64,000 nucleotides of DNA from Gordonia otitidis NBRC 100426 (GCF_000248075.1 NZ_BAFB01000087.1:17026-81025); one strand, 5' to 3'; counted from the stretch's first letter, positions 36,917 to 46,412 are shown. Notes: a model not told the origin generated them from the letters alone. A program made the numbers and translations.

Positions 36917-38479
36917 ATGACCGAAACATCACCACAGGTAAATGACCTGCACGACACCAGTCCCGTCGGCGCGAGTTCTCCCGCGATCGACCTCTTCCAC
37001 GATCTGATCGATCCCGATGCCCTCCCGGCCGGTGAGCATCCGGGCGACGAACACGAGCGCGCGAACACCCCCACGGCGGGCGAACTCGCCCTGTCCGACC
37101 GCGCATCGCTGCAGCGTGTGGCGGGACTGTCCACCGAACTCACCGACGTCACCGAGGTCGAGTACCGCCAGTTGCGCCTCGAGCGCGTGGTTCTCGTCGG
37201 GGTCTGGACCGAGGGCACCGCGGCGGCGGCACGCGCGAACATGGAGGAGTTGGCCGCACTCGCCGAGACCGCCGGTTCAGCGGTCCTCGAAGCGGTGATC
37301 CAACGCCGCTCCTCGCCCGACCCCGCGACCTACATCGGTTCCGGCAAGGCTCAGGAACTGCGGGACGTGGTCGCCGACACCGGCGCCGACACCGTCATCT
37401 GCGACGGCGAGCTCACACCTGCGCAGTTGACCGCGCTGGAGAAGGTCGTCAAGGTCAAGGTGATCGATCGCACCGCGCTCATCCTCGACATCTTCGCCCA
37501 GCATGCGAGTTCCCGGGAGGGCAAGGCCCAGGTGGCCCTCGCCCAGATGGAGTACATGCTGCCGCGACTACGTGGCTGGGGCGAGTCGATGTCACGCCAG
37601 GCCGGCGGCCGCGCCGGCAGCAACGGCGGTGTGGGTCTTCGCGGTCCGGGCGAGACGAAGATCGAGACCGATCGACGTCGAATCCGCGAACGAATGGCCA
37701 AGCTACGCCGCCAGATTCGCGAGATGCGCACCGCGCGGGTGACCAAGAGATCTGCGCGCCTGCGAGGTTCGGTCCCGCGCATCGCCGTTGCCGGGTACAC
37801 CAACGCGGGCAAGTCGAGTCTGGTGAACGCGATGACCGGGTCGGGCGTGCTCGTGCAGGATGCGCTGTTCGCGACCCTCGATCCGACGACGCGTCGCGCG
37901 ACCCTCGACGACGGCCGCGAACTGGTCTTCACCGACACCGTCGGATTCGTCCGGCATCTACCGACACAGCTCGTCGAGGCGTTTCGTTCGACGCTCGAGG
38001 AGGTCGTCGACGCTGATCTCGTGCTGCACGTCGTCGACGGCAGTGATCCGTTCCCCGCCGAACAGATCACAGCGGTTCGTCGGGTGATCAACGACGTGGT
38101 GGCCGAGGAAGGGGTCGCACCGCCCCCGGAGTTGCTGGTGATCAACAAGATCGACGCGATCGACGCATCGCGACTGACCGAACTGCGCGCCATGCTCGGC
38201 GCCGGCGGCAGCACACACGGGCCCAATTCCGCAGGCGTGGTGTTCGTGTCGGCCCGCACAGGCGAGGGCTTGCCGGAGTTGTTCGAGACCGTCCGCGAGT
38301 TCGTCGGCCGCGACGACGTCGAACTCGTCGTCGACATTCCGTTCACCCGTGGCGATCTGGTGTCGCGGATCCACCGGGAGGGCGAGGTGCTGTCCACAGA
38401 CCACAGCACCGAGGGCACTCGGATGCGTGTCCGTGTGCCCTCGGCGCTGGCGGGTGAGTTGGCCTCGCTGGCCGAGTAG
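36917..38479 (+). CDS. hflX: GTPase HflX
   Basis: A 520-residue ribosome-splitting and rescue GTPase. The HflX N-terminal domain covers about 75-240, ending with the Gly-rich linker RQAGGRAGSNGGVGLRGPGE and ETDRRRIRERM helices. The G domain has G1 AVAGYTNAGKSSLVN near 292, G3 DTVGFV near 340 and G4 NKIDAID near 410. The N-terminal 70 residues are variable. It sits after dapF as in mycobacteria and converges with ptsH, the stops 2 bp apart. Confidence 0.96.
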   Translation: MTETSPQVNDLHDTSPVGASSPAIDLFHDLIDPDALPAGEHPGDEHERANTPTAGELALSDRASLQRVAGLSTELTDVTEVEYRQLRLERVVLVGVWTEGTAAAARANMEELAALAETAGSAVLEAVIQRRSSPDPATYIGSGKAQELRDVVADTGADTVICDGELTPAQLTALEKVVKVKVIDRTALILDIFAQHASSREGKAQVALAQMEYMLPRLRGWGESMSRQAGGRAGSNGGVGLRGPGETKIETDRRRIRERMAKLRRQIREMRTARVTKRSARLRGSVPRIAVAGYTNAGKSSLVNAMTGSGVLVQDALFATLDPTTRRATLDDGRELVFTDTVGFVRHLPTQLVEAFRSTLEEVVDADLVLHVVDGSDPFPAEQITAVRRVINDVVAEEGVAPPPELLVINKIDAIDASRLTELRAMLGAGGSTHGPNSAGVVFVSARTGEGLPELFETVREFVGRDDVELVVDIPFTRGDLVSRIHREGEVLSTDHSTEGTRMRVRVPSALAGELASLAE

Positions 38480-38481
38480 TG

Positions 38482-38742
38482 CTACTCGGCGTCGAGGTCG
38501 GCCGCGACGAGCTTCGCGATCGCGTCGAGCGTCGCCTGATCGTCGGATTCGACCACGACAGCAGTGCCCTTCTCGGCGCCGAGCGTCATGATCATCAACG
38601 CTGAACCGGCGTCGACAGGTTCGCCGCCGACGATCGAGAGCGTGACGGGTGTACCCGCGTCGGCGACGGCCTCGGCGATGATGGTTGCGGGCCGCGCGTG
38701 CAGTCCGACGGCTGATCCGACCTCGACGGTGGTGCTTGGCAT
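38482..38742 (-). CDS. ptsH: Phosphocarrier protein HPr
   Basis: An 86-residue PTS carrier. Phospho-accepting His15 is in GLHARPATII, and the Ser46-type region is DAGSALMIMTLGAEKG. It takes phosphate from enzyme I (ptsI, 42950-44665) and passes it to the fructose EIIA domain. ATG 38742 has AGGAGC upstream; the open frame extends far beyond. It is the last gene of the fruR-fruK-fruA-ptsH group, 65 bp after fruA. Confidence 0.95.
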   Translation of the reverse strand: MPSTTVEVGSAVGLHARPATIIAEAVADAGTPVTLSIVGGEPVDAGSALMIMTLGAEKGTAVVVESDDQATLDAIAKLVAADLDAE

Positions 38743-38807
38743 GAGGTGCTCCTTTGCAGGTGTTCTCGGGTGATGACTGAGTAGTGGTTGACGAGTGCGG
38801 ATGAGGA

Positions 38808-40898
38808 TCAGGCTGTGACGGTCTCGAGCTGGGGTGCTGCCGAGCGCTCGGTGTGCGACTTGCCGAACTGCTTGGCGGCCACGACACAGACCGTGCCGAG
38901 CACCGTACCCGCAGCAAGCGCTGCGAGGAAGAGCAGCCAGTGGTTCATCGTGAAGAAGACGAAGATGCCGCCGTGCGGGGCACGTTGTGTGACACCGAAC
39001 GCCATGATCAGTGCGCCCGCGAGTGCGCCACCGGCCATCATCGACGGGATCACGCGGACCGGGTCCTTGGCGGCGAACGGAATGGCTCCCTCGGAGATGA
39101 ACGCTGCGCCGAGGAACCATGCGGCCTTGCCGTTCTCACGCTCGGGGTCGGTGAACAGACCGGGACGCACGACGGTGGCCAACGCCATCGCCAGCGGCGG
39201 GACCATTCCCGCACACATCACGGCAGCCATGATCTCGAGCTGCGGCGTGTCGCCGATCGCGAGGCCCGTGGTGGCGAACAGGTAGGCGGCCTTGTTGACC
39301 GGCCCGCCGAGGTCGAAGCACATCATCAGGCCCAGGACGATGCCGAGCACGATCTTGGAGCTGCCGTTCATGCTGTTGAGGCCATCGGTGAGCTGAGTGG
39401 TGACCCAGGCCAGCGGCTTACCGAGGAGCATGAACATCAAGCCACCGACGATGAGGCTGCCGAACAACGGGATGATGATCACAGGTTGTAGCCCCTTTGC
39501 CCACTGCGGCAACGGAAGTCGCGAGATCGCGAGGCACACTGCGCCGGCGATCAGGCCGCCGATCAGGCCACCGATGAAGCTGGCGCCCACCGCAACCGAG
39601 ACCAGACCGGCCACGAAACCGGGTGCGATACCGGGACGGTCGGCGATCGCGAAGGAGATGTAACCGGCGAGCACCGGCACCAGCATGCTCATGGCGAGGG
39701 CGCCTATCGCGAAACTGACGCCGCCGAGATACTGACCGAGTCCGCCCGCGGGCAGATCCCACAGACTGTTGTGCAGCGCGATGTAGGCGCCGTCGGAGAG
39801 CGTCTTGCTCGAATCGAGCGTCTTGTTGGCGATCTGGTAGCCGGCCAGCAGGAACCCGAGCGCGATCAGCAGTCCGCCCGCTGCGACGAACGGGATCATG
39901 TAACTGACACCGGTCATCAGTGCCTGCTGGATCTTCTTACCGAGCGACAGACTCGACGACGAGCCCTCGCCGGTTGTGCCGTCGTCGGCCGCGCCCTCGA
40001 CGCGCGAGGCGTGTGGATTGTGCGAGGCCTCGACCGCTTCGGCGATCATCGCGTCGGGTTCGTTGATCGCACGCTTGACCCCGGACTCGATCACAGGCTT
40101 GCCGTGGAAGCGGCTCTTGCCCTTCACGCCGACGTCGGTGGCGAAGATGACCGCGTCGGCACCGGCGATGACGTCCGGTGTGAACGGGGTGCTACCCGAG
40201 GAACCCTGGGGTTCGACGTGGAAGTCGACGCCCGCGCGCTCTGCTGCGTACTTGAGCGCGTCCGCTGCCATGTAGGTGTGCGCGATTCCGGTGGGACAGG
40301 CGGTGATCGCCACGATCGAGGGACGCTTCTGCGCACCGGAGCCCGAGGTCGGGGCGGCGGCCGCGGTGACGCCCGTCGTCGCGGAGGCCGTACCTGCGGC
40401 GGCACTCGCGGAGCCGGGGGTTGCGGATGCCGTGGCGGCGGGGGCCGGATTGATGGCTTCGTCCACGAGCTCGACGACGCGCTCATCACTGGGGGCCTCA
40501 CGGAGCGCCGCCACGAAGTCGGGCCGTACGAGTGCACGAGCGAGTGAACTCAGCAACTTCATGTGGTCGGCTGCCGCGCCCTCGGGTGCGGCGATCAGGA
40601 AGACCAGATCCGCAGGACCGTCGGGAGCGCCGAAGTCGACCTTGTTCGCCAGTCGGGCGAACGCGAGGCTCGCGGTGGCGACCGATGCGGCGCGGGCGTG
40701 GGGGATCGCGATGCCGCCGGGCAGTCCCGTTGCCGATTTGGCTTCACGGGCGAGTGCCGCGCGGGCGAGCTCCGACGGATCGGTCGTGCGCCCGGCGTCG
40801 CCGAGGTCCTCGGCAAGGAACGTGATGACGGCGGCGGGATCATTGCCCGCGTCGACATCGAGATTCACCGTGTTGACGGTGATGATCTTGTCGGACAT
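38808..40898 (-). CDS. fruA: Fructose-specific PTS enzyme IIABC
   Basis: A 696-residue permease-kinase. EIIA covers residues 1-150 with active His near 65 in GGIAIPHARAAS; a flexible linker rich in Ala, Thr and Gly spans 150-185; EIIB follows with the Cys of VAITACPTGIAHTYMAAD near 195; the EIIC membrane domain runs from about 330 (MTGVSYMIPFVAAGGLLIALG) to 690, with about nine helices. It imports fructose as fructose-1-phosphate, which FruK then phosphorylates. GAAGGAAATCC precedes ATG 40898. Confidence 0.96.
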   Translation of the reverse strand: MSDKIITVNTVNLDVDAGNDPAAVITFLAEDLGDAGRTTDPSELARAALAREAKSATGLPGGIAIPHARAASVATASLAFARLANKVDFGAPDGPADLVFLIAAPEGAAADHMKLLSSLARALVRPDFVAALREAPSDERVVELVDEAINPAPAATASATPGSASAAAGTASATTGVTAAAAPTSGSGAQKRPSIVAITACPTGIAHTYMAADALKYAAERAGVDFHVEPQGSSGSTPFTPDVIAGADAVIFATDVGVKGKSRFHGKPVIESGVKRAINEPDAMIAEAVEASHNPHASRVEGAADDGTTGEGSSSSLSLGKKIQQALMTGVSYMIPFVAAGGLLIALGFLLAGYQIANKTLDSSKTLSDGAYIALHNSLWDLPAGGLGQYLGGVSFAIGALAMSMLVPVLAGYISFAIADRPGIAPGFVAGLVSVAVGASFIGGLIGGLIAGAVCLAISRLPLPQWAKGLQPVIIIPLFGSLIVGGLMFMLLGKPLAWVTTQLTDGLNSMNGSSKIVLGIVLGLMMCFDLGGPVNKAAYLFATTGLAIGDTPQLEIMAAVMCAGMVPPLAMALATVVRPGLFTDPERENGKAAWFLGAAFISEGAIPFAAKDPVRVIPSMMAGGALAGALIMAFGVTQRAPHGGIFVFFTMNHWLLFLAALAAGTVLGTVCVVAAKQFGKSHTERSAAPQLETVTA

Positions 40899-41019
40899 TG
40901 GATTTCCTTCGATCTTTCTGTGGGTCCGGTGACGAGTCGTTCCGGTGTTGGTCGGGGAGTCGGTCGTTGTTGTGGTCGTGGGGTCGAGGTCGCCCGACCC
41001 GCGATGGGTGAGGGCGGTG

Positions 41020-41985
41020 TCACTGGATCGGGGCAGCTCCTGACAGTTCGACGACGGCGACTGAGTCGGTGTCGATGAGCGCGGGGTGCGGCGGCTGCGT
41101 TCCTGCCAGGGATGCGGCCGCGGCACCGTAGGCGACCGCCGAGCGCAGGCGGTCGGGTTCGGTGGCACCGCTCGACTCCGCGATGAGGTAGCCGGCGAGG
41201 GAGGCGTCACCCGCACCGACGGTGCTGCGCGGCACGATGGGTGGCGGTGTGGCCAACCAACTGCCCGTCTGACTCGTGAGCACAGCACCGGCTGCCCCCA
41301 GCGTGGCGAGCACCGAACCCTGTGTCCTGGCGATCAATTCGCGAGACGCTGCGACCACCGGGCAGAAATCACGCGCTGCGATCGCTCTGGCGAGTTCGGC
41401 TGCATCTGCGCCGATGACCTCGGCGAGCTCTTCGTCGTTCGGCTTGATCAGGTCGACGGGCCCCGACGTCGCGGCGCCCAGCGGTGCTCCGGAGGTGTCG
41501 ATGGCGACCCGGCACCCGTTCGCGACGAGGCGATCGGCGATGGTGCGATACCAGTCGTCGGGAACCCCCGGCGGAAGCGAGCCGCACAGCGCGATCCACG
41601 ACGCATCGGCCGCGCAGGCGAGGATGAGTGCTGTGAGTTCGTTGAGTTCTGCGGGCCCGAGCGCGTTGCCGGGCGCATTGATCTTCGTCGTCGTCCCGTC
41701 GGCCTCGGCCACTGTGACGTTGTTGCGCACGTCGCCGTCGATGTCGATCGTGCGGTAGGGCAGAGCGACGGCATCGAGAGCGCTGAGCAGTGGATCGCCC
41801 GCATGGGCGGGCAGTACCGCCACGGTCGCGATGCCCGAGCCCGCCACCACACGGGAGACATTGACCCCTTTGCCGCCCGGCTCCGCCCGTGCGCTCACGC
41901 TGCGCTGGACCTCACCCCGTAGCAACGGGCCGGAGATCTCCAGCGTTCGATCGAGACTGGGATTGGCTGTGACCGTGAGGATCAT
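41020..41985 (-). CDS. fruK: 1-phosphofructokinase
   Basis: A 321-residue PfkB-family kinase that makes fructose-1,6-bisphosphate from fructose-1-phosphate. It opens MILTVTANPSLDRTLEI, has the GGKGVNVSRV segment near residue 38, and ends with the PfkB signature STVGAGDASLAGYL near 250, holding the catalytic Asp. It overlaps the regulator gene upstream by 4 nt and precedes fruA by 121 bp. Confidence 0.94.
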   Translation of the reverse strand: MILTVTANPSLDRTLEISGPLLRGEVQRSVSARAEPGGKGVNVSRVVAGSGIATVAVLPAHAGDPLLSALDAVALPYRTIDIDGDVRNNVTVAEADGTTTKINAPGNALGPAELNELTALILACAADASWIALCGSLPPGVPDDWYRTIADRLVANGCRVAIDTSGAPLGAATSGPVDLIKPNDEELAEVIGADAAELARAIAARDFCPVVAASRELIARTQGSVLATLGAAGAVLTSQTGSWLATPPPIVPRSTVGAGDASLAGYLIAESSGATEPDRLRSAVAYGAAAASLAGTQPPHPALIDTDSVAVVELSGAAPIQ

Positions 41986-42752
41986 GCGATCACGACCTCG
42001 ATGCCGCGTGCCGAGAGCGCTGCGGAGAACTCAGGATCGATGCCGTCGTCGGTGATCAGCACGTCGACGTCGTCGAGTGACGCGAAGGAGCTGAAGTCGT
42101 CCCGGTTCATCTTCGACGAATCGGCGAGCACGACGACGCGTTGTGCTGCGGCGATGATGGCAGTCTTGACCGCGGCCTCCTCGACATCGGGGGTCGACAG
42201 TCCGTGGGCCTCGCTGATCCCGTTCGTGCCGACGAAGGCCACCGATGCCCGCATCCGGCTCAGCGCGGCGACGGTGTCGGCGCCGACCGCGGCCTGGGTG
42301 AGCCCGCGAACCCGACCACCGACCATGAGCAGCGTGGCCCGCTCGTGCGCTGTGAGCGCCTGTCCGAGCTGCAGGCTGGTGGAGATCACCGTCAGTCTGC
42401 GGTCTGCGGGTAGGAGTTTCGCAGCCTGGTACGTGGTGGTGCCCGCGTCGAAGATCACCGATCCTCCGTCGGAGGGCAGGAATCTCATGGCAGCGCGCGC
42501 TATCGACGCCTTCTCCTCGGTATGGGCGGACTCGCGTTGGTCGAGCCCCAGCTCATCGAGAACCTCGACCGCTCCTGCCTTGACCGCACCCCCGTGGACG
42601 CGCTGCAGGCTGCCGGCGCGTTCGAGCACGGCCAGATCGCGACGCACCGTCTCGCTGGTCACCTCGAACCTGTCGGCCAACGCGGTCACGGAGGCGCGGC
42701 CGTGCGTGCGCACCTGATCCGCTATTGCCCGCTGTCGCTCTTCGGCGTACAC
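41982..42752 (-). CDS. fruR: DeoR-family regulator of the fructose PTS
   Basis: A 256-residue repressor. The N-terminal helix-turn-helix (RQRAIADQVRTHGRASVTALA, VTSETVRRDLAVLE) spans residues 6-55. The sugar-phosphate sensor domain has VIFDAGTTTYQAAKLL near 98 and the DeoR C-terminal VLADSSKMNRDDF near 212. It most probably answers to a fructose phosphate and controls fruKA-ptsH and the divergent ptsI. The symbol fruR is assigned by context. Confidence 0.88.
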   Translation of the reverse strand: MYAEERQRAIADQVRTHGRASVTALADRFEVTSETVRRDLAVLERAGSLQRVHGGAVKAGAVEVLDELGLDQRESAHTEEKASIARAAMRFLPSDGGSVIFDAGTTTYQAAKLLPADRRLTVISTSLQLGQALTAHERATLLMVGGRVRGLTQAAVGADTVAALSRMRASVAFVGTNGISEAHGLSTPDVEEAAVKTAIIAAAQRVVVLADSSKMNRDDFSSFASLDDVDVLITDDGIDPEFSAALSARGIEVVIA

Positions 42753-42949
42753 CTGTCGTCTCCGATCTGTGGTGTGGCTCTCACGTCGGAAGCCCGGCTG
42801 TGAGTTTCTGTTGTTTTCGATGTTGATATATCTGGTTTTACGCCCGACTGTGTTGACAAGTCAAGCGTTTGGAGTAACTTTGATCACAGAACATGTCGGC
42901 AGTGAGCACCACTCACCCGGCAGATGGGCCCGGAAGGCGGTAGTCACAC
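42753..42949. promoter_or_regulatory. Divergent control region fruR/ptsI with a ptsI promoter and palindrome
   Basis: TTGACA (42853-42858), 16-nt spacer and TAACTT (42875-42880) form a near-consensus promoter for ptsI. The -35 lies inside a palindrome TTGAC-AA-GTCAA (42853-42864), a plausible operator for the DeoR-type regulator. The stretch 42800-42890 is strikingly A/T-rich for this genome and also holds GATATATC. The fruR-side promoter is not clear. Confidence 0.6.
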
Positions 42950-44665
42950 ATGGAGAATCACTTGGTATCGGACGATCGGGTCTCAATGAATGGACAGGGA
43001 GAGCTGACGGGAACCCCCGTCGTCGCGGGATACGCCTACGGCCCCGCGCTGTGGCCAGGTGGCCGCGTCGAACACGACGATCGGCTACTCGGGGCCGACC
43101 GAACTCTCGCCGACGAGGAACGCGGCGCCGAGGCCGACAGGCTGGCGGCCGCCGCCGCAACGGTGGCGGGCCGACTGCGCAACCGCGCGTCGCACGCGTC
43201 GGGCGCCGCGGCAGAGGTGCTGAATGCGACCGCCGGTCTGGCCGAGGACAGGGGATGGATAGGCGCGGCCAACAAGCTCGTCGCCGCCGGTACACCGGCA
43301 CCCGCGGCAGTCGTCGCCGCGACGCAGACCTTCGCCGAGATGTTCGCCAAACTCGGTGGGCTGATGGCCGAACGCATCACCGACCTCAACGATGTGCGAG
43401 ACCGCATCGTCGCTGAACTCCTCGGCGAGCCCGAGCCGGGAATCCCGACCCCCACGCAACCATCGGTCCTGCTCTCCGACGATCTCGCTCCCGCCGACAC
43501 CGCGGGCCTCGACCCGACGGTCATCGTCGGCCTCGTCACACGGCTGGGCGGGCCGACGAGCCATACGGCGATCATCGCGAGGCAACTGGGTATCCCGTGC
43601 GTGGTCGCCGTGGCCGGACTCGGTGAGATCACCTCCGGTACAGAGGTGTTGATCGACGGGGCAGCGGGCTCGGTTGTCGTCGAACCCGATCCCGCCTCGG
43701 CTCGGGAACTCGTCGAGCGTGGCGCTGCAGAGGCTGCGCTGGTCGCCGCGTGGAGTGGACCCGGGCGGACCGCCGACGGCGTCGACGTGGCGATCCTCGC
43801 GAATGTCGCCGACGGCGCGTCGGCGCGAAGCGCTGCAGATGCGCCGGTCGAGGGGATCGGGTTGTTCCGCACCGAGTTGGCGTTTCTCGACCGGGGCGAC
43901 GAGCCGAGCGTCGACGAGCAGACGCGACTCTATCGCGACGTGCTCGATGCGTTCGATGGCCAGAAGGTCGTCATCAGGACGCTGGATGCGGGTTCGGACA
44001 AACCGTTGGCGTTCATCGAGCACCCCGACGAGGCGAATCCAGCTCTCGGGGTGCGGGGCAACCGGATCGCCGCGGATCATCCCGAGATCGTGCGCGGACA
44101 GCTCGATGCGATTGCACGCGCCGCGACCGAAACGGGGTCGCGGCCCTGGGTGATGGCGCCCATGATCGCCACCGCCGCGGAGGCTGCACAGTTCGCGGGC
44201 ATGGTGCGCGAACGTGGTCTGACTGCCGGCGTGATGATCGAGATCCCCGCAGCGGCGATCCTCGCTCGGGCGATCCTGGCCGAGGTCGACTTCGTGTCGA
44301 TCGGAACCAACGACCTGACGCAGTACACGATGGCCGCCGACCGCATGTCCGCGGAACTGGCCGAACTGACCGATCCGTGGCAACCCGCCGTGCTCGCGTT
44401 GATCGCGCAGGTCGCTGATGCCGGGGCAGAGCTGAACAAGCCCGTGGGAGTCTGCGGTGAGGCAGCGGCCGATCCGGCGTTGGCGTGCGTGCTCGTCGGA
44501 CTCGGTGTCACCTCGTTGTCGGCTGCTCCGGCCGCAACGCCTGCGGTGGGAGCAAAGCTGTCGACGGTGACACTCGACCAGTGTCGGGCAGCGGCCGCTG
44601 CAGTACTCCAGACCACGAGCCCGACTCTCGCCCGCCGCGCTGCCGCCGAGCACCTCGACGACTGA
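42950..44665 (+). CDS. ptsI: PTS enzyme I (phosphoenolpyruvate-protein phosphotransferase)
   Basis: A 571-residue enzyme that transfers phosphate from PEP to HPr. The swivelling domain has the active His in TRLGGPTSHTAIIARQLG near residue 206. The PEP-binding barrel has GIGLFRTELAFLDR near 305, MIEIPAAAILA near 430 and SIGTNDLTQYTMAADR near 450; the C-terminal Cys loop is VGVCGEAAADP near 505. ATG 42950 and an in-frame ATG at 42986 are both possible; family N-termini are closer to the second. It is divergent from fruR. Confidence 0.96.
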   Translation: MENHLVSDDRVSMNGQGELTGTPVVAGYAYGPALWPGGRVEHDDRLLGADRTLADEERGAEADRLAAAAATVAGRLRNRASHASGAAAEVLNATAGLAEDRGWIGAANKLVAAGTPAPAAVVAATQTFAEMFAKLGGLMAERITDLNDVRDRIVAELLGEPEPGIPTPTQPSVLLSDDLAPADTAGLDPTVIVGLVTRLGGPTSHTAIIARQLGIPCVVAVAGLGEITSGTEVLIDGAAGSVVVEPDPASARELVERGAAEAALVAAWSGPGRTADGVDVAILANVADGASARSAADAPVEGIGLFRTELAFLDRGDEPSVDEQTRLYRDVLDAFDGQKVVIRTLDAGSDKPLAFIEHPDEANPALGVRGNRIAADHPEIVRGQLDAIARAATETGSRPWVMAPMIATAAEAAQFAGMVRERGLTAGVMIEIPAAAILARAILAEVDFVSIGTNDLTQYTMAADRMSAELAELTDPWQPAVLALIAQVADAGAELNKPVGVCGEAAADPALACVLVGLGVTSLSAAPAATPAVGAKLSTVTLDQCRAAAAAVLQTTSPTLARRAAAEHLDD

Positions 44666-44692
44666 GGAGCGCCACGCGATGATCGACGGGCG

Positions 44693-45433
44693 TCAGACCC
44701 GTCGCATCACCGTCACGACCTTGCCGAGGATGGCGGCGTCGTCGCCGGGGATCGGATCGAAGAGCGGATTGTGCGGCATCAGCCACACGTGTCCGTCCTT
44801 GCGCTTGAAGGTCTTCACTGTCGCCTCGCCGTCGATCATCGCCGCGACGATGTCGCCGTTGTCGGCGACGTTCTGCTGACGAACCACCACCCAGTCTCCG
44901 TCGCAGATGGCGGCATCGATCATCGATTCGCCGACCACCCGGAGCAGGAACAGTGAGCCCTCGCCGACGAGTTCGCGCGGCAGCGGGAACACATCTTCGA
45001 CCGCTTCCTCCGCGAGGATCGGCCCGCCGGCCGCGATGCGTCCGAGAACCGGAACGAAGGTGGGCGTGGGGAGATCTCCGTTGACCGCGTCCGAGTGCAT
45101 CGCGTCAGGAGCCTCGGAGACGTTCACCGCACGGGGGCGGTTGGCATCACGCTTGAGGAGACCCTTGCGTTCGAGCGTGCGCAGCTGGTGGGCGACCGAG
45201 GAGGTCGACGTGAGGCCGACGGCATCGCCGATCTCACGAATGCTGGGCGGATAGCCGCGTTCGCGCACCGACTTGCGGATCACGTCGAGAACGCCGCGTT
45301 GCCGATCGGTCAGTGATGCCTCGGCGGCAGCCGGATCGATCTGCGGTTCGGCATCACCCCCACTCTTCTTGGCGGCGACGCCGCGACCGCTGCCTTTCGG
45401 CGCCGACGGGCCGCGCCGTGACTTCTCTGTCAT
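44693..45433 (-). CDS. lexA: SOS repressor LexA
   Basis: A 246-residue repressor and autoprotease. The winged-helix DNA domain covers about 40-105 ([24 protein letters not shown]). The self-cleavage Ala-Gly is in [13 protein letters not shown] near residue 137; Ser of VGESMIDAA near 167 and Lys of [10 protein letters not shown] near 204 form the dyad. A 38-residue basic extension precedes the DNA domain. RecA filaments from this same window trigger cleavage. Its promoter overlaps a LexA box, so it is self-regulated. Confidence 0.98.
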   Translation of the reverse strand: MTEKSRRGPSAPKGSGRGVAAKKSGGDAEPQIDPAAAEASLTDRQRGVLDVIRKSVRERGYPPSIREIGDAVGLTSTSSVAHQLRTLERKGLLKRDANRPRAVNVSEAPDAMHSDAVNGDLPTPTFVPVLGRIAAGGPILAEEAVEDVFPLPRELVGEGSLFLLRVVGESMIDAAICDGDWVVVRQQNVADNGDIVAAMIDGEATVKTFKRKDGHVWLMPHNPLFDPIPGDDAAILGKVVTVMRRV

Positions 45434-45534
45434 CGAATCCGTCCTTTCCGGATGTGTGCTGTGGTCGGGGTACCGCTGCTCGGGAATCGGCTCGGTCGTG
45501 TCGAGACCGGTCCGCGGTGCATCATCTGGCGCCG

Positions 45535-45575
45535 AGACTATCCGAGGCCTCCGACAACATCAAACATTTGTTCGA
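45535..45575 (-). promoter_or_regulatory. lexA promoter with overlapping LexA box
   Basis: On the minus strand TTGATG (45563-45558), 17-nt spacer and TAGTCT (45540-45535) form the lexA promoter. The LexA box TCAAACATTTGTTCGA (45560-45575), one mismatch from the TCGAAC-N4-GTTCGA consensus, overlaps the -35. Confidence 0.75.
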
Positions 45576-45589
45576 CGTGTCGCACGACT

Positions 45590-45612
45590 TTGTCAGACCC
45601 CCGTGATAGAAC
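45590..45612 (+). promoter_or_regulatory. RecNDp/PafBC-type promoter of the LysM gene
   Basis: TTGTCA (45590-45595), 11-nt spacer, TAGAAC (45607-45612). The -35 side shares TTGTCAGACCC and the spacer length with the recA promoter at 24822-24844. Confidence 0.7.
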
Positions 45613-45628
45613 TCGAACATCCGTTCAT
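45613..45628 (+). promoter_or_regulatory. LexA box at the LysM gene transcription start
   Basis: TCGAACATCCGTTCAT matches the LexA operator at 10 of the 12 fixed positions. It lies directly after the -10, where LexA would block initiation. Confidence 0.6.
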
Positions 45629-45658
45629 CGAACGCATGATCGAGCACTGGAGGTAGCG

Positions 45659-46267
45659 ATGACCACCCTGTTGAGCCCCCTGGACGCCCGCCCGGAGTCC
45701 TCTCTGCAGACCCCCCTGACAACCCCGCCGGCCCCGATCACGGTCACGGCCAGGGCCACGTCCGCGTTCGCGCCGACGCCCGTGCGGACGTCCGCGCGTC
45801 GTGCCGCGCCTCGACGAGTGTCGACGGGCCATGGTGTGACCACCGACCGGGCGGCGCGGGGGACGGGCCGAAACTCCCACGCGGGCGTTGCGCCTCGGAA
45901 TCGTCCTGCGCAGGCAGCGGTGACCGCACGCCCGGTCGGCACTCGCTGTGCCGGCGGAGTCGGCGAGTTGACCGCCGCTCCTCGTCGGCGGGCGACGCTG
46001 TTGGCGGTGCTCGCAGGCGTCGGACTCGCACTGACCGTCTGGGTCGTCGGTGTCGTCGGTGCCGACTACCAGCGCGCCACCACGCCGACAGCGACGTCGA
46101 CGCAGGTCGTGCACGTGCGTGCGGGCGATTCGCTGAGTTCGATCGCGCAGCGGGTCGCACCCGATGTAGCTCGCCAGACTGTGATCGACGAGATCGTCGA
46201 TCTCAATGATCTGCCGTCGAGTGGCCTGCGCGTGGGGCAACCCCTGCTCACGCCGACCTATCGCTGA
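45659..46267 (+). CDS. LysM-domain membrane protein divergent from lexA (Rv2719c-like)
   Basis: A 202-residue protein. The first 110 residues are cytoplasmic and rich in Ala, Thr, Pro and Arg. One membrane helix follows ([21 protein letters not shown], about 112-132), then an external LysM domain ([17 protein letters not shown] to [11 protein letters not shown], about 150-200), which binds peptidoglycan. In M. tuberculosis the gene at this place (Rv2719c) is DNA-damage inducible and suppresses cell division; the same role is inferred here from position, domain and promoter. GGAGGT at 45649-45654 is the ribosome binding site. Confidence 0.88.
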   Translation: MTTLLSPLDARPESSLQTPLTTPPAPITVTARATSAFAPTPVRTSARRAAPRRVSTGHGVTTDRAARGTGRNSHAGVAPRNRPAQAAVTARPVGTRCAGGVGELTAAPRRRATLLAVLAGVGLALTVWVVGVVGADYQRATTPTATSTQVVHVRAGDSLSSIAQRVAPDVARQTVIDEIVDLNDLPSSGLRVGQPLLTPTYR

Positions 46268-46278
46268 GAACAGGGCGG

Positions 46279-46284
46279 TATTCT
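46279..46284 (+). promoter_or_regulatory. Putative -10 element of nrdR
   Basis: TATTCT predicts initiation near 46290 and a leader of about 120 nt. An in-frame ATG at 46287 would fall before the start site, and MRCPFC at 46413 is the universal NrdR N-terminus. No known riboswitch was recognised in the leader. Confidence 0.4.
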
Positions 46285-46412
46285 CGATGCCACAGGGTCC
46301 AGTCGGAAACCGACACGGTCACCGCCTCGGTCTCGAGCCCGCCGGTCGTCTGACGATCGACCGGGTCGAGACCTGCGGAGCCGATGCGTCCCGAGATTTG
46401 CACGAGGACTAC

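Noticed and set aside
46287..46412. Cobalamin or other riboswitch in the nrdR leader
   Set aside because: A leader of about 120 nt is predicted, but none of the conserved cobalamin boxes could be found.
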